Origin: Sphingomonas crusticola
GTDB lineage: Bacteria; Pseudomonadota; Alphaproteobacteria; Sphingomonadales; Sphingomonadaceae
NCBI RefSeq assembly: GCF_003391115.1
Contig: NZ_QTJP01000001.1
Location: forward strand, 2,626,501-2,690,500
Direction of reading: 5' to 3'
Length of the DNA: 64,000 nucleotides
A program made the position numbers and the translations under genes. Positions 44,526-53,918 of this stretch are shown piece by piece; position 1 is the first letter of the stretch; every line of letters begins with the position of its first letter. The notes below the pieces were generated by a model. It saw only the letters and a program-made list of their open reading frames with translations. It was not told the DNA's origin and searched no databases.

Positions 44526-46463
44526 ATGAGCGAGGACCTAATCTATCCGGTACCGGCCGAATGGGCGACCACCGCTAAGGTCGATGCCGCGCTTTATGCC
44601 GAAATGTATGCGCGCTCGCTCGCCGATCCGCATACCTTCTGGCTCGATCAGGCCAAACGTCTCGAATGGTCGACTTTCCCGACCAAGACCGACGAGAGCA
44701 GCTTCGCCAAGGAGGATTTCGGCGTCCGCTGGTTCGCCGACGGCGCGCTCAATGTCGCGGCCAATTGCCTTGACCGCCATCTCGCCGAGCGTGGCGATCA
44801 GATCGCGATCCTCTGGGAGCCCGATCAGCCTGGCGAACAAGCGCGGCGCATCAGCTATCGCGAACTGTACGCCGACGTGTGCCGCTTCGCCAATGTGCTC
44901 AAGGCGCAGGGCGTCAAGAGAGGCGACCGCGTCACCGTCTATATGCCGATGATTCCCGAGGCCGCGGTGGCGTTGCTCGCCTGCGCGCGGATCGGCGCGA
45001 TCCATTCGGTGGTCTTCGGCGGCTTCTCGCCGGACGCGCTTGCTGGCCGGATCGAGGATTGCGGCTCGACCGTCGTCATCACCGCCGACGAGGGCCGCCG
45101 CGGCGGCAAGCCCGTTCCGCTCAAGAACAATGTCGATGCCGCCGCCGAGCGCTGCACGATCGAGACAATTATCGTCGTGCGCGCGACTGGCGGCGCGGTG
45201 ACGATGCAGCCGGACCGCGACGTCTGGTATGACGAGGCGATGGCAGTCGCGCCGGCGGAATGCGCCGCCGAGCCGATGAACGCCGAAGACCCGCTGTTCG
45301 TGCTCTATACGTCCGGTTCTACCGGCAAGCCCAAGGGGGTGATGCACACTACGGGCGGCTATCTGCTGTGGGCCAGCCTGACCCACGAACTGGTGTTCGA
45401 TTATCGCCCCGGCCAGATCTACTGGTGCGCCGCGGACATCGGCTGGGTCACCGGGCACAGCTATATCGTCTACGGCCCGCTCGCCAACGGCGCGACGACC
45501 TTGATGTTCGAGGGCGTGCCTAACTGGCCGGACGCCAGCCGCATCTGGCAGGTTGTCGACCGCCACCAGGTCGAGATCCTCTACACCGCACCGACCGCAC
45601 TCCGCGCCTTGATGCGCGAGGGCGACGAATTCGTGAAGCGCACCAGCCGTGCATCGTTGCGCATCCTCGGATCCGTCGGTGAGCCGATCAATCCCGAGGC
45701 GTGGCGCTGGTATCATGAAATAGTCGGCGATGGCCGCTGCCCGATCATGGACACATGGTGGCAAACCGAGACCGGCGGACACATGATCACGCCGTTGCCC
45801 GGCGCGATCGCGCTCAAGGCCGGCTCCGCCACCAAGCCATTTTTCGGCATCGAGCCGCAATTGCTCGATAATGAAGGCCAGGTGCTGGACGGCGCCACCT
45901 CCGGCAACCTCGTCCTCGCGCGCAGCTGGCCCGGTCAGATGCGCGGCGTGTGGGGCGATCCGGAGCGTTTCTTCCAGACCTATTTCTCGCATTTTCCCGG
46001 CGTCTACACGACCGGCGACGGCGCCCGCCGCGACGAGGATGGCTATTGGTGGATCACGGGCCGGGTCGACGACGTCATCAACGTTTCGGGCCATCGCATG
46101 GGCACAGCAGAGGTCGAAAGCGCGCTCGTGCTCCATGCCAAGGTAGCGGAAGCGGCCGTGGTCGGCTTCCCGCACGACATTAAGGGGCAGGGCATTTACG
46201 CTTATGTCACGCTCAACGCCGGCGAAGCGCCAAGCGACGCTTTGCGCGGGGAGCTAACCCAATGGGTCCGCACGGAGATCGGCCCGATCGCCACGCCGGA
46301 CGCGATCCAGTTCGCCCCCGGCCTGCCGAAGACGCGCTCCGGCAAGATCATGCGCCGCATTCTGCGTAAGGTTGCGGAGGGTGATGTGTCCACGCTCGGC
46401 GATACATCGACGCTGGCCGACCCAAGCGTTGTTGACGATCTGATCCGAAACCGTGTTGGTTAA
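44526..46463 (+). CDS. acs: Acetyl-CoA synthetase (acetate--CoA ligase)
   Basis: A 645-aa AMP-forming enzyme with an acyl-adenylate motif [48 protein letters not shown] and the lysine-acetylation-type C-terminus [15 protein letters not shown]. It activates acetate (or, less likely, propionate) to acyl-CoA. ATG 44526 follows GGAACGGGG. It sits 10 bases after the SBF-like transporter gene, so the two may be one operon, with the transporter possibly for a small carboxylate. Confidence 0.95.
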   Translation: MSEDLIYPVPAEWATTAKVDAALYAEMYARSLADPHTFWLDQAKRLEWSTFPTKTDESSFAKEDFGVRWFADGALNVAANCLDRHLAERGDQIAILWEPDQPGEQARRISYRELYADVCRFANVLKAQGVKRGDRVTVYMPMIPEAAVALLACARIGAIHSVVFGGFSPDALAGRIEDCGSTVVITADEGRRGGKPVPLKNNVDAAAERCTIETIIVVRATGGAVTMQPDRDVWYDEAMAVAPAECAAEPMNAEDPLFVLYTSGSTGKPKGVMHTTGGYLLWASLTHELVFDYRPGQIYWCAADIGWVTGHSYIVYGPLANGATTLMFEGVPNWPDASRIWQVVDRHQVEILYTAPTALRALMREGDEFVKRTSRASLRILGSVGEPINPEAWRWYHEIVGDGRCPIMDTWWQTETGGHMITPLPGAIALKAGSATKPFFGIEPQLLDNEGQVLDGATSGNLVLARSWPGQMRGVWGDPERFFQTYFSHFPGVYTTGDGARRDEDGYWWITGRVDDVINVSGHRMGTAEVESALVLHAKVAEAAVVGFPHDIKGQGIYAYVTLNAGEAPSDALRGELTQWVRTEIGPIATPDAIQFAPGLPKTRSGKIMRRILRKVAEGDVSTLGDTSTLADPSVVDDLIRNRVG

Positions 46464-46491
46464 AGCAGCGCGATAACGCACCGGGCTCGCT

Positions 46492-48063
46492 TCAGGCCGG
46501 CAATTGCCAGCGCATCGCTGTATGAAGCGCCCCGCCGCGTGTATTATAGCCCATCCAGGCATCGGCCAGCGCCCCGATGTCGAGCGCGATGCCGCCTAAT
46601 TCCCGCACCCGATCGCAATAGATTTTGCCGAGGAGGCCGCCCGCGACCAGGAACACGGCGCCACGGCGCGGCACGTCGATTTCTGCCATGATCCTTTTGT
46701 AGGTTTGCGGAAAATGGCTGCCGCGATTGCCATGTTCCTGAGGCCGATCGAGGCGGCCTTCGCCCGGTATGTCGTAATGCCGGACCGCACCGATGCCGAG
46801 CTTGCGCTGCAGACGGCCGGCCAATTCCGGATGCGGGCTGATCACGCCTAGAAAGTCCAGGCCGGACAAAAGCGAGGACAGGAACGGTTCGCGTTCATTG
46901 AGCATCGTGTGAAAACAGGAATCGGTGACCAGCTTGCCCGGCTGATCGCCCAGCAAATCGCGTAAGTAGAGTTCGAGGCTTGCGCAAAAGCCGTAATGAT
47001 TGGCATCGTTGGTGAGGCGTTCGACCGAAGATACCCCCAGCAGATCGGCGCTGTGGATCGCTTGATCGAGACGCTGGCCGAGTGTCGCCAGCTCTTCCGG
47101 TGCGATCGTTGTTATGTCCTGCCCGAACCAGACATGCCAGATCTGCCGGGCCATCCCCTCCGTCTCGCGTTCGGGGATCGCGCTGCGCAATGCGGGGTGA
47201 AGGTGCAGCAGGAATCGCGCCTCGCCGTCACCCAGGCGGATCCAGGAGAAGGGTTCGGCGCGAGCAATGCGATCGGCCAAAAGCGGCGCCAGCGCATCGC
47301 GGTCGACCCACGCGGCCGATGCCTCACGTGCCTGAAGGGCGGGGGCCAGCGTGCTCGGCGGATGCGCGCGCGCCAGAAGGACCTGTGCCGCATGAGTTGC
47401 GACATTCCACCAGTGCGGCATACCCAGCGGCCCGTTGGGCAAGGGCGGGTCCTCGTGCATCTGCGGGTCGGCCAGCAGATCGCTATAACCGGTCAGGAAA
47501 TCGGCGCCGCGCGCGCCAGCTTGGAAGGCGATATCGCTGGCGATCCGCGCTTCTTTGCGGCTGCCGGCTGCGATAAGCATGGCGGCGGCAGCCTCTGCAG
47601 TGCGCGCATCGCGACACGGGAGGCTGCGTGCGACATCGACGAGCTCACGTGCATATTCGCTTTCGATCGTAGCAAGTTCGAGCAGCAAAGCGGCATCGGG
47701 CCGCGCGCGAAGCATCGCACCGCGCAGCCAGCGGCTGGCTTCCGCATCGTCGCCCTTCGCGCGGAAGCTGCGCGCTAACGCCAGCTGCGCGGGCGCCGGC
47801 GCCGCGTCGAGCGCCACCGCCTGCTCTAGCACTCTATGCGCTCTCGCCGGATCGCTGTCGGAAAGCAGGGCTGCCGCCCGCGTCAGCGTGGGCGCGCTGG
47901 CGCCAGCCAGGTTGACCGCCTCCTCGATATCGCCCGGCGCGCCTCGCTCGATTGCGTCCAGCATCGCCCACGCTTTTTCGATGGAACGCAGGTTTGTGAG
48001 AAAAGACCGGATTTGCTCGGCGTTGGCCCGCGCCGGCCCGCTCTGAAAATTGCTGTCGGTCAC
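46492..48063 (-). CDS. GT-D fold glycosyltransferase with N-terminal TPR-like region
   Basis: A 523-aa protein starting at GTG 48063. Residues 1-220 are Ala/Leu-rich helical repeats like TPRs (ALLSDSDPARAHRVLEQAVA). The C-terminal half has the GT-D hallmark FSWIRLGDGE, a LGVSSVERL segment, and ends FLVAGGLLGKIYCDRVRE with LGGIALDIGALADAW, as in GT-D enzymes that modify surface glycoproteins or capsules. Donor and acceptor sugars unknown. It converges on acs. Confidence 0.78.
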   Translation of the reverse strand: MTDSNFQSGPARANAEQIRSFLTNLRSIEKAWAMLDAIERGAPGDIEEAVNLAGASAPTLTRAAALLSDSDPARAHRVLEQAVALDAAPAPAQLALARSFRAKGDDAEASRWLRGAMLRARPDAALLLELATIESEYARELVDVARSLPCRDARTAEAAAAMLIAAGSRKEARIASDIAFQAGARGADFLTGYSDLLADPQMHEDPPLPNGPLGMPHWWNVATHAAQVLLARAHPPSTLAPALQAREASAAWVDRDALAPLLADRIARAEPFSWIRLGDGEARFLLHLHPALRSAIPERETEGMARQIWHVWFGQDITTIAPEELATLGQRLDQAIHSADLLGVSSVERLTNDANHYGFCASLELYLRDLLGDQPGKLVTDSCFHTMLNEREPFLSSLLSGLDFLGVISPHPELAGRLQRKLGIGAVRHYDIPGEGRLDRPQEHGNRGSHFPQTYKRIMAEIDVPRRGAVFLVAGGLLGKIYCDRVRELGGIALDIGALADAWMGYNTRGGALHTAMRWQLPA

Positions 48064-48115
48064 GCCAAATGCTTAGCCGCGCCGCCCGGCTCGAAGCAAC
48101 TCGCCCGCGCCGGCG

Positions 48116-48565
48116 TTAAAGGGCGTTAGCGGCTGCAGCGCTTGTCGCACCTGCCATATCGATGGCGAAGCCGATCCACATCACGCTCAGCACGATGCAT
48201 CCGGCAAAATAGATGATGAAGCGGACGTTCGCCCGCGCCCCGCCGATATGCACGATGCTGTGCGCCACGCGCAGCGCGACGAACAGCCAGGCAAGTGCCA
48301 CCTGGATATGGTTGGCGTGATGGAAAAGCAGCAGCAGCGGAACCAGCGCAAAATAGAGCACCGGCATTTCGAACAAATTGCTGAGATTGTCGGCCGGGCC
48401 GGAGACGGGTGTGAAGTAGCTCTTCATCGCCGCACTGCTGGCGAAGTCGGCGCGGCGCGGCGGGTTGCTGCGGATATAGCCGAAGCGCTTCACGCCCAGC
48501 ATCAATAATACCGCATAGACAAGCGCGACCAGTGCGAATGTGGGCCAAAAGATTGCGGTCGTCAC
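48116..48565 (-). CDS. MAPEG-family membrane protein
   Basis: A 149-aa four-helix membrane protein with NLFEMPVLYFALVPLLLLF and ALRVAHSIVHIGG, the core of MAPEG proteins (glutathione-dependent eicosanoid/microsomal GST-like). Bacterial roles are unclear. It lies 8 bases downstream of dnaA on the same strand and could be read through from it. Confidence 0.88.
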   Translation of the reverse strand: MTTAIFWPTFALVALVYAVLLMLGVKRFGYIRSNPPRRADFASSAAMKSYFTPVSGPADNLSNLFEMPVLYFALVPLLLLFHHANHIQVALAWLFVALRVAHSIVHIGGARANVRFIIYFAGCIVLSVMWIGFAIDMAGATSAAAANAL

Positions 48566-48573
48566 GGGCTGGC

Positions 48574-49968
48574 TCAGCCTTCGAGCTGTCTCAGGAGCAG
48601 GCGCACATCGGCGTCGATCTCGGCATCCTTGACGCGCAACGCCTCGATCGTGCGCACCGCGTGAATCACGGTCGTATGGTCGCGCCCCCCGAAACGGCGG
48701 CCGATCTCGGGCAGCGAGCGCTGGGTAAGCTGCTTGGCGAGGTACATCGCGATCTGGCGGGGACGGGCGACTTCACGCGCGCGCCGTGCCGAGCCCATTT
48801 CGGTCTGGCGAATCCGAAAATGCTCGCACACCTTGCGCTGAATCTCGTCGATCGAGACGCGGCGCTGGCTGGCGCGCAATTGCTCGGCGAGCGCTTCCTG
48901 TGCGAAATCGAGGTCGATCACGCGGTTGTTGAGCGTGGCGAAAGCGATCACGCGGTTGAGCGCGCCTTCCAGTTCGCGGATCGACGCGCTGATCCGCTTG
49001 GCGAGGAACAGGGCGACCTCATCGGGCACCGTCCCGGCGGGAAGCGACTCAAGCTTCTTGACGATGATATTGTAGCGCAGCTCGAAATCGGCCGGGTTGA
49101 TGTCGGCGACCAGACCCCAAGACAGGCGCGACAGGATGCGGCTTTCGATCCCGTCGAGATTCTGCGGGCTGCGATCGGCGCTGATCACCAGCCGCCGACC
49201 AGCCGAGATCAGCTCGTTCATCGTGTGGAAGAATTCTTCCTGCGTCGAATCCTTGCCCGCGATGAACTGGACGTCGTCGATCATCAGCACGTCGGCAGCG
49301 CGCAGCCGCTGCTTGAAGCTGTGCGTGTCCTTGGCGCGCAGTGCTGAGACGAACTCGAACATAAACTTTTCAGCCGACATGTAGAGAATCTGCGCGTCGG
49401 GGTGGCGGGTGCGATATTCCTGCCCGATTGCGTGCATCAGGTGCGTTTTGCCGAGGCCCGTGCCACCATGGAGGAATAGCGGGTTGAAGGCGAGCTTGCC
49501 CCCTTCGGCCAGGGTCCGCGCCGCATTGTAGGCGAGCTCGTTCGCCTTGCCGACGACGAAACTGTCGAAGCTATAGCGCGGGTCAAGCACGGTGCCTTTC
49601 GGTGCCGCGGGTGGTGCGGCCACGGCCTGGGCCTCAGGCTGCGGCAGCGTCGCTTCGACAACGGTCCGTCCCGGCGCGTCGGTCGCCGCCTCGATGACAA
49701 TATGGCGGACCTGCGGCAGCATCGCGCGCCAGGCGGCGCTGATCTGTTCGGCGAAGTGATTCTGGACCCAAGTCGCCATGAAGGCTGACGGGGCGGCCAG
49801 CCGAACCTCGCCCGAATCGGGATCGCATGCGGCCAGGCGGAGCGGCTTCAGCCATCCGTCGAAGATACGCTCGCCGCAGCTCTTGCGCAGGCTCAAGCGG
49901 ATGCTGTCCCAGGCCGCCTCAATCGGTAATTGGCCTGCATTCACATCTGCTTCGACGACCTGCTCCAC
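48574..49968 (-). CDS. dnaA: Chromosomal replication initiator protein DnaA
   Basis: A 464-aa DnaA: N-terminal domain I, AAA+ module with Walker A LHGGTGLGKTHLMHA and Walker B VLMIDDVQF, and the C-terminal domain IV with the DnaA-box recognition motif RFGGRDHTTVIHAV. I choose GTG 49968, with GGAGAGG five bases upstream; in-frame ATGs at 49983 and further upstream have no ribosome site. Followed by a MAPEG gene, preceded by rpsT on the same strand, the common alphaproteobacterial rpsT-dnaA order. Confidence 0.96.
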   Translation of the reverse strand: MEQVVEADVNAGQLPIEAAWDSIRLSLRKSCGERIFDGWLKPLRLAACDPDSGEVRLAAPSAFMATWVQNHFAEQISAAWRAMLPQVRHIVIEAATDAPGRTVVEATLPQPEAQAVAAPPAAPKGTVLDPRYSFDSFVVGKANELAYNAARTLAEGGKLAFNPLFLHGGTGLGKTHLMHAIGQEYRTRHPDAQILYMSAEKFMFEFVSALRAKDTHSFKQRLRAADVLMIDDVQFIAGKDSTQEEFFHTMNELISAGRRLVISADRSPQNLDGIESRILSRLSWGLVADINPADFELRYNIIVKKLESLPAGTVPDEVALFLAKRISASIRELEGALNRVIAFATLNNRVIDLDFAQEALAEQLRASQRRVSIDEIQRKVCEHFRIRQTEMGSARRAREVARPRQIAMYLAKQLTQRSLPEIGRRFGGRDHTTVIHAVRTIEALRVKDAEIDADVRLLLRQLEG

Positions 49969-50390
49969 GCACACCTCTCCCATCGCCGGAAACGCCATCT
50001 TCGGCGCCGGCAGGCCTATCCGAACAAGTTTCGACCCCCGCGCATACGAACCCCCGTACGCGCCAGAACACACAATCGCTGGTTGGCTCGAACCGGAGAA
50101 TCGCCGATCGAACAGGCAGACTTTAGGAACAACCCGGCGCGCTATTCAAGCGTCGGAGCCGTCACGATTCTGAAATAAACTATATTGACAGCGGAAGTCC
50201 GCCAATTTTCGGCGCTTATTTATTAAGCGTTTGAAATCAATGAAGTTTTCTTAACAAGAGCGATATTACGGTCGTGTGACGTTTCGGAGAATCATTGAAA
50301 TTCCGCACATTGCGCGGCACTTCGCAGGAGCAGCAAAAAGCCCGCCGGTCCGGGACCGGCGGGCTCTTAAAAACCGATCGGAAAAAGGGG
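49969..50390. other. rpsT-dnaA intergenic region
   Basis: The 422-base space upstream of dnaA holds the rpsT terminator (50334-50365), an AT-rich stretch at 50170-50260 (TTATTTATTAAGCG, TTTTCTTAACAAG) and presumably the dnaA promoter on the minus strand. I find no DnaA box clusters (TTATCCACA), so I do not call an origin here. Confidence 0.5.
50334..50365 (-). terminator. Rho-independent terminator of rpsT
   Basis: A 12-base GC arm GCCCGCCGGTCC (50340-50351) pairs with its complement at 50353-50364; on the minus strand it is followed by CTTTTTG. It lies 25 bases after the rpsT stop. Confidence 0.85.
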
Positions 50391-50654
50391 TTATCCGAGC
50401 GCGGCGACTCGCTTAGTGAGGCGCGCAAACTTACGCGAGGCCGTATTCTTGTGAAGCACGCCCTTTGAAACACCACGCGCCAGTTCAGGCTGCGCTGCTG
50501 CGAGTGCCGCCGTTGCCTCGGCCTTGTCGCCGCTCGTCAATGCCAGTTCGACCTTCTTCAGGAAGGTGCGGATACGGCTGACACGCGCGCCATTGATATC
50601 GGCACGGCGATCGTTGCGGCGGATGCGCTTCTTGGCTTGCGGCGTGTTCGCCAT
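50391..50654 (-). CDS. rpsT: 30S ribosomal protein S20
   Basis: An 87-aa basic helical protein, [21 protein letters not shown] with [21 protein letters not shown], matching S20, which binds 16S rRNA early in 30S assembly. It has its own terminator and lies directly upstream of dnaA. Confidence 0.98.
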   Translation of the reverse strand: MANTPQAKKRIRRNDRRADINGARVSRIRTFLKKVELALTSGDKAEATAALAAAQPELARGVSKGVLHKNTASRKFARLTKRVAALG

Positions 50655-50759
50655 GCGTCTCTAGACCTCTGTTCAATTGGGAATGCGGCGTCGGGCAGGC
50701 CCACGCCGTGTTGCGCGCCCTCTACATAACGAGGCCACGTCCGTCAACTTCGGGCATGA

Positions 50760-51575
50760 TCAGCGCTGGCATTTTGGGCACCAGAAGGTCGAGCGCCCGC
50801 CGTCGACCTGGCGCTGAATGATTCCCTTGTCGTAGGGGCATTGCTTGCCTTCGCGCCCATAGACGCGGAATTGCTTGGAGAAATAGCCAAGCTCGCCATC
50901 GGGGCGGGCATAATCACGCAGCGTCGACCCGCCGGCCTCGATCGCTGCGTCGAGCACGTCCGGGATTGCCGCGACCAGGCGTTTAAGCGCGGGCGTCGAT
51001 ATGCCGCCCCCCGGCTTGCGAGGATCGATCCGCGCCAGGTTGAGTGCCTCGCACACATAAATGTTGCCGAGGCCGGCGACGACCCGCTGGTCGAGCAGCA
51101 GCAATTTGATCGGCGCGATGCGGCCATCGAGCTTGCCGGAAAGATAGGCGACCGTCAGCGCCGGCCCGAGCGGTTCGGGGCCGAGCGCGCGGAAGGCGGG
51201 AAGATCCTCGACCGTCGCGGTCGGGACCAAATCGAGCGAACCGAATCGGCGAGGGTCGTTGAGCGCGAGCACGTGACCCGCTTCCGTTTCCAGCAGCAGA
51301 TGATCGTGCTTGCCGATCTCGCCCGGATCGATCCGCCAGCGGCCAGACATGCCGAGATGGAAGATCAGCGTGTCGCCCCGATCGGTGCCGATCAGCCCAT
51401 ATTTGGCACGCCGGCCAAGCTGGGTAACGGTCGCCCCGGTCAGTCGCTGGCGCAGATCGGGCGGGATCGCCCGGCGCAGGTCGGCGCGGCGCGCCTCGAC
51501 CCGCGTCAGCCGCTGCCCCTCCAACACCGGACGTAGCCCGCGTACAGTGGTTTCGACTTCAGGAAGCTCCGGCAT
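50760..51575 (-). CDS. mutM: Formamidopyrimidine-DNA glycosylase
   Basis: A 271-aa Fpg with the catalytic N-terminus PELPEVETTVRGL (Pro2 as the nucleophile, Glu3), Lys of the LIFHLGMSGRW region, the H2TH segment, and a C-terminal zinc finger. It excises 8-oxoguanine and ring-opened purines. Oddity: the zinc finger reads CPYDKG...FWCPKC, so the second cysteine of the usual C-x2-C...C-x2-C set is an aspartate. Whether it still holds zinc is unclear. It is divergent from ubiE. Confidence 0.95.
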   Translation of the reverse strand: MPELPEVETTVRGLRPVLEGQRLTRVEARRADLRRAIPPDLRQRLTGATVTQLGRRAKYGLIGTDRGDTLIFHLGMSGRWRIDPGEIGKHDHLLLETEAGHVLALNDPRRFGSLDLVPTATVEDLPAFRALGPEPLGPALTVAYLSGKLDGRIAPIKLLLLDQRVVAGLGNIYVCEALNLARIDPRKPGGGISTPALKRLVAAIPDVLDAAIEAGGSTLRDYARPDGELGYFSKQFRVYGREGKQCPYDKGIIQRQVDGGRSTFWCPKCQR

Positions 51576-51621
51576 ATCCGCGCCGCTAGCCGATATGGGA
51601 AGGGCTCGCTATGGGCGAGGC

Positions 51622-52353
51622 ATGACCGAGACCGTCTCCTTCGGCTATTCCGAAGTCACACCCGCAGAAAAGACCGCCAAGGTGGGCGAGGTGTTCGCGC
51701 GCGTCGCCCGCCGCTACGACATCATGAACGACGCCATGTCGGGCGGGATGCACCGCCTGTGGAAGGACCGTTTCGTCTCACGCGTCAAGCCGCGCGCCGG
51801 CGAGCATATCCTCGATATGGCCGGCGGCACCGGCGACATCGCCTTCCGCATGAAAGCAAAGGGCGCGGATGTGACCGTGTCGGACATCAATCCTGCCATG
51901 CTCGAGGTCGGCCAGCAACGTGCCGCCAAGAAGGGCCTGGGGGGGCTCGCCTGGTCGGTGCAAAATGCGGAGACGCTGAGTTTCGGCGATGCTATGTTCG
52001 ACGCTTACACGATCGCCTTCGGCATCCGGAACGTCACCCACATCGATCGCGCGCTGGCCGAGGCGCACCGTGTGCTCAAGCGCGGCGGCCGCTTCTTCTG
52101 CCTGGAATTTTCGACCACGCTCTGGCCGGGCTTCGCCGACGTCTATGATTTCTATTCACACAAGATCGTGCCCAAGCTCGGCAAGGCGATCGCCCACGAC
52201 GAGGAGAGCTATCGCTATCTCGTCGAGTCGATCCGCCGCTTCCCCGACATGGAGAAATTTCGCGGCATGATCGGCGCTGCCGGCTTCGTGCAGGTGAAAG
52301 CGGAGCCGATCCTGGGCGGCTTGGTCGCCATCCATTCCGGCTGGAAGATCTGA
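51622..52353 (+). CDS. ubiE: Ubiquinone/menaquinone methyltransferase UbiE
   Basis: A 243-aa SAM methyltransferase with RYDIMNDAMSGGMHRLWKD, the glycine motif ILDMAGGTGDIAF, and IAFGIRNVTHIDRALAEAHR. It performs the C-methylation in ubiquinone biosynthesis. ATG 51622; ubiB follows 8 bases after its stop, an ubiE-ubiB operon. Confidence 0.97.
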   Translation: MTETVSFGYSEVTPAEKTAKVGEVFARVARRYDIMNDAMSGGMHRLWKDRFVSRVKPRAGEHILDMAGGTGDIAFRMKAKGADVTVSDINPAMLEVGQQRAAKKGLGGLAWSVQNAETLSFGDAMFDAYTIAFGIRNVTHIDRALAEAHRVLKRGGRFFCLEFSTTLWPGFADVYDFYSHKIVPKLGKAIAHDEESYRYLVESIRRFPDMEKFRGMIGAAGFVQVKAEPILGGLVAIHSGWKI

Positions 52354-52360
52354 CGCCGGC

Positions 52361-53893
52361 ATGACGCGTCCGAGCACTCATGTCTGGCGGCTGCTCCGCT
52401 GGGGCCGCATCCTTGCCCGTCACGGCGCACTGCGTGGACTCGAGCGTGATCCCAACACGCCGCCGGCGGTCAAGCGCCTGATCAAACTTGCCCATATCGG
52501 CGTGCGCGTGCCGTCGACGCCGCGCTACGCCGATGCCTTTCAGGCGATCGGGCCGGCTGCGATTAAGCTTGGCCAGGCGCTGGCGACGCGGCCCGATCTC
52601 GTTGGCGAGGAAGCCGCGCACGATCTTGCGCGCCTGCAGGATGCGGTGCCGCCGGTGCCGTTCGACGCGATCCGCGACGCGATCGAACGCAGCCTCGAAA
52701 AGCCGCTGGGGCAATTGTACGCCTCAGTCGATCCGGAGCCGGTCGGCGCAGCTTCGATCGCACAGGTCCATCGCGCGGTGACGCTCGACGGTCGCGCGGT
52801 CGCGATCAAAGTACTGCGCCCGGGCATCGAGGAGGAAATGGCCCGTGCCATAGACACCTATGAATGGGCCGCGGCGCAGGCCGAAGCGATGGGCGGCGAA
52901 CTGGCGCGGCTGCGTCCCCGGCTCACCATCGCCACCTTCCGCCAATGGACGTTGCGCGAGCTGGATCTGCGCCGCGAAGGCGCATCCGCCTCCGAGCTGG
53001 CCGAGCATATGGCGTCCGAGCCCGGCTTTGCCGTGCCCGCGATCGACTGGTCACGCACCACGCGGCGCGTGCTGACGCTGGAATGGATCGACGGCATAAA
53101 GCTGTCCAAGCGCGCCGACCTGATCGCGGCCGGCTATGACATGCATGCGCTCGCATCGTGCCTGGTGCGCGCCTTCCTGCGCCAGGCGATCGAGGACGGC
53201 TTCTTCCATGCCGATCTCCATCAGGGCAATTTGTTCGCGCTGCCCGACGGCCGCATCGCTGCGATCGATTTCGGCATCATGGGCCGCGTCAACCGTCAGG
53301 CGCGGCTGTGGCTCGCAGAGATTCTGCACGGCTTGATCACCGGCAATTATGATCGCGTCGCGGAAATTCATTTCGAAGCGGGCTATGTCCCGCCGCATCA
53401 CAATCAAGCCGAGTTCGCCACCGCCTTGCGCGCGGTCGGCGAGCCGATCCGCGGCCTGCCGGTCAAGGACATCTCGATCGGCCAGATGCTCGACGGATTG
53501 TTCGCGATCACGCGCGACTTCGACATGGAGACCCAGCCGCATCTGTTGCTGCTCCAGAAGACGATGGTGATGGTCGAGGGCGTCGCCACCGCGCTCGATC
53601 CCGACATCAATATGTGGGAAGTGTCGGGCCCGTTCGTGAAGGAATGGCTGCGCGACGAACTCGGCCCCGAGGCATGGCTCGCCGAGCGCCTGCGCACCGA
53701 TGTGCGGGCCCTGCTCAGGCTGCCCGATCTAATCCGCCGGATCGAGGCGCGTTACCCGCCGCCCGGTGCCGCGCCCCCGCCGCCTCCCTTGCGCGCAGTC
53801 GAGGTGGTGCGGATCGGCGGCGGCTGGCGCTATGCAATGGTTGCCGCGCTAGCGGCGGCCGTAGCCGTGGCGGCCATGCTCCTGCTGCGCTGA
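52361..53893 (+). CDS. ubiB: Ubiquinone biosynthesis kinase-like protein UbiB
   Basis: A 510-aa ABC1/ADCK-family protein: KxGQ-type motif IKLGQALATRPDLVG, ATP-grip RAVAIKVLRPGIEEEM, catalytic-loop-like FHADLHQGNLFALPDG and AIDFGIMGR, and a C-terminal membrane helix (YAMVAALAAAVAVAAMLLL). UbiB proteins have ATPase activity and support extraction of ubiquinone intermediates from the membrane. In operon with ubiE. Confidence 0.97.
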   Translation: MTRPSTHVWRLLRWGRILARHGALRGLERDPNTPPAVKRLIKLAHIGVRVPSTPRYADAFQAIGPAAIKLGQALATRPDLVGEEAAHDLARLQDAVPPVPFDAIRDAIERSLEKPLGQLYASVDPEPVGAASIAQVHRAVTLDGRAVAIKVLRPGIEEEMARAIDTYEWAAAQAEAMGGELARLRPRLTIATFRQWTLRELDLRREGASASELAEHMASEPGFAVPAIDWSRTTRRVLTLEWIDGIKLSKRADLIAAGYDMHALASCLVRAFLRQAIEDGFFHADLHQGNLFALPDGRIAAIDFGIMGRVNRQARLWLAEILHGLITGNYDRVAEIHFEAGYVPPHHNQAEFATALRAVGEPIRGLPVKDISIGQMLDGLFAITRDFDMETQPHLLLLQKTMVMVEGVATALDPDINMWEVSGPFVKEWLRDELGPEAWLAERLRTDVRALLRLPDLIRRIEARYPPPGAAPPPPPLRAVEVVRIGGGWRYAMVAALAAAVAVAAMLLLR

Positions 53894-53918
53894 TCCGCTA
53901 GCGCCATCGCGCGATTGA

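Noticed and set aside
49969-50390. Replication origin beside dnaA
   Set aside because: AT-rich sequence is present but no cluster of DnaA boxes; in alphaproteobacteria the origin is often away from dnaA.
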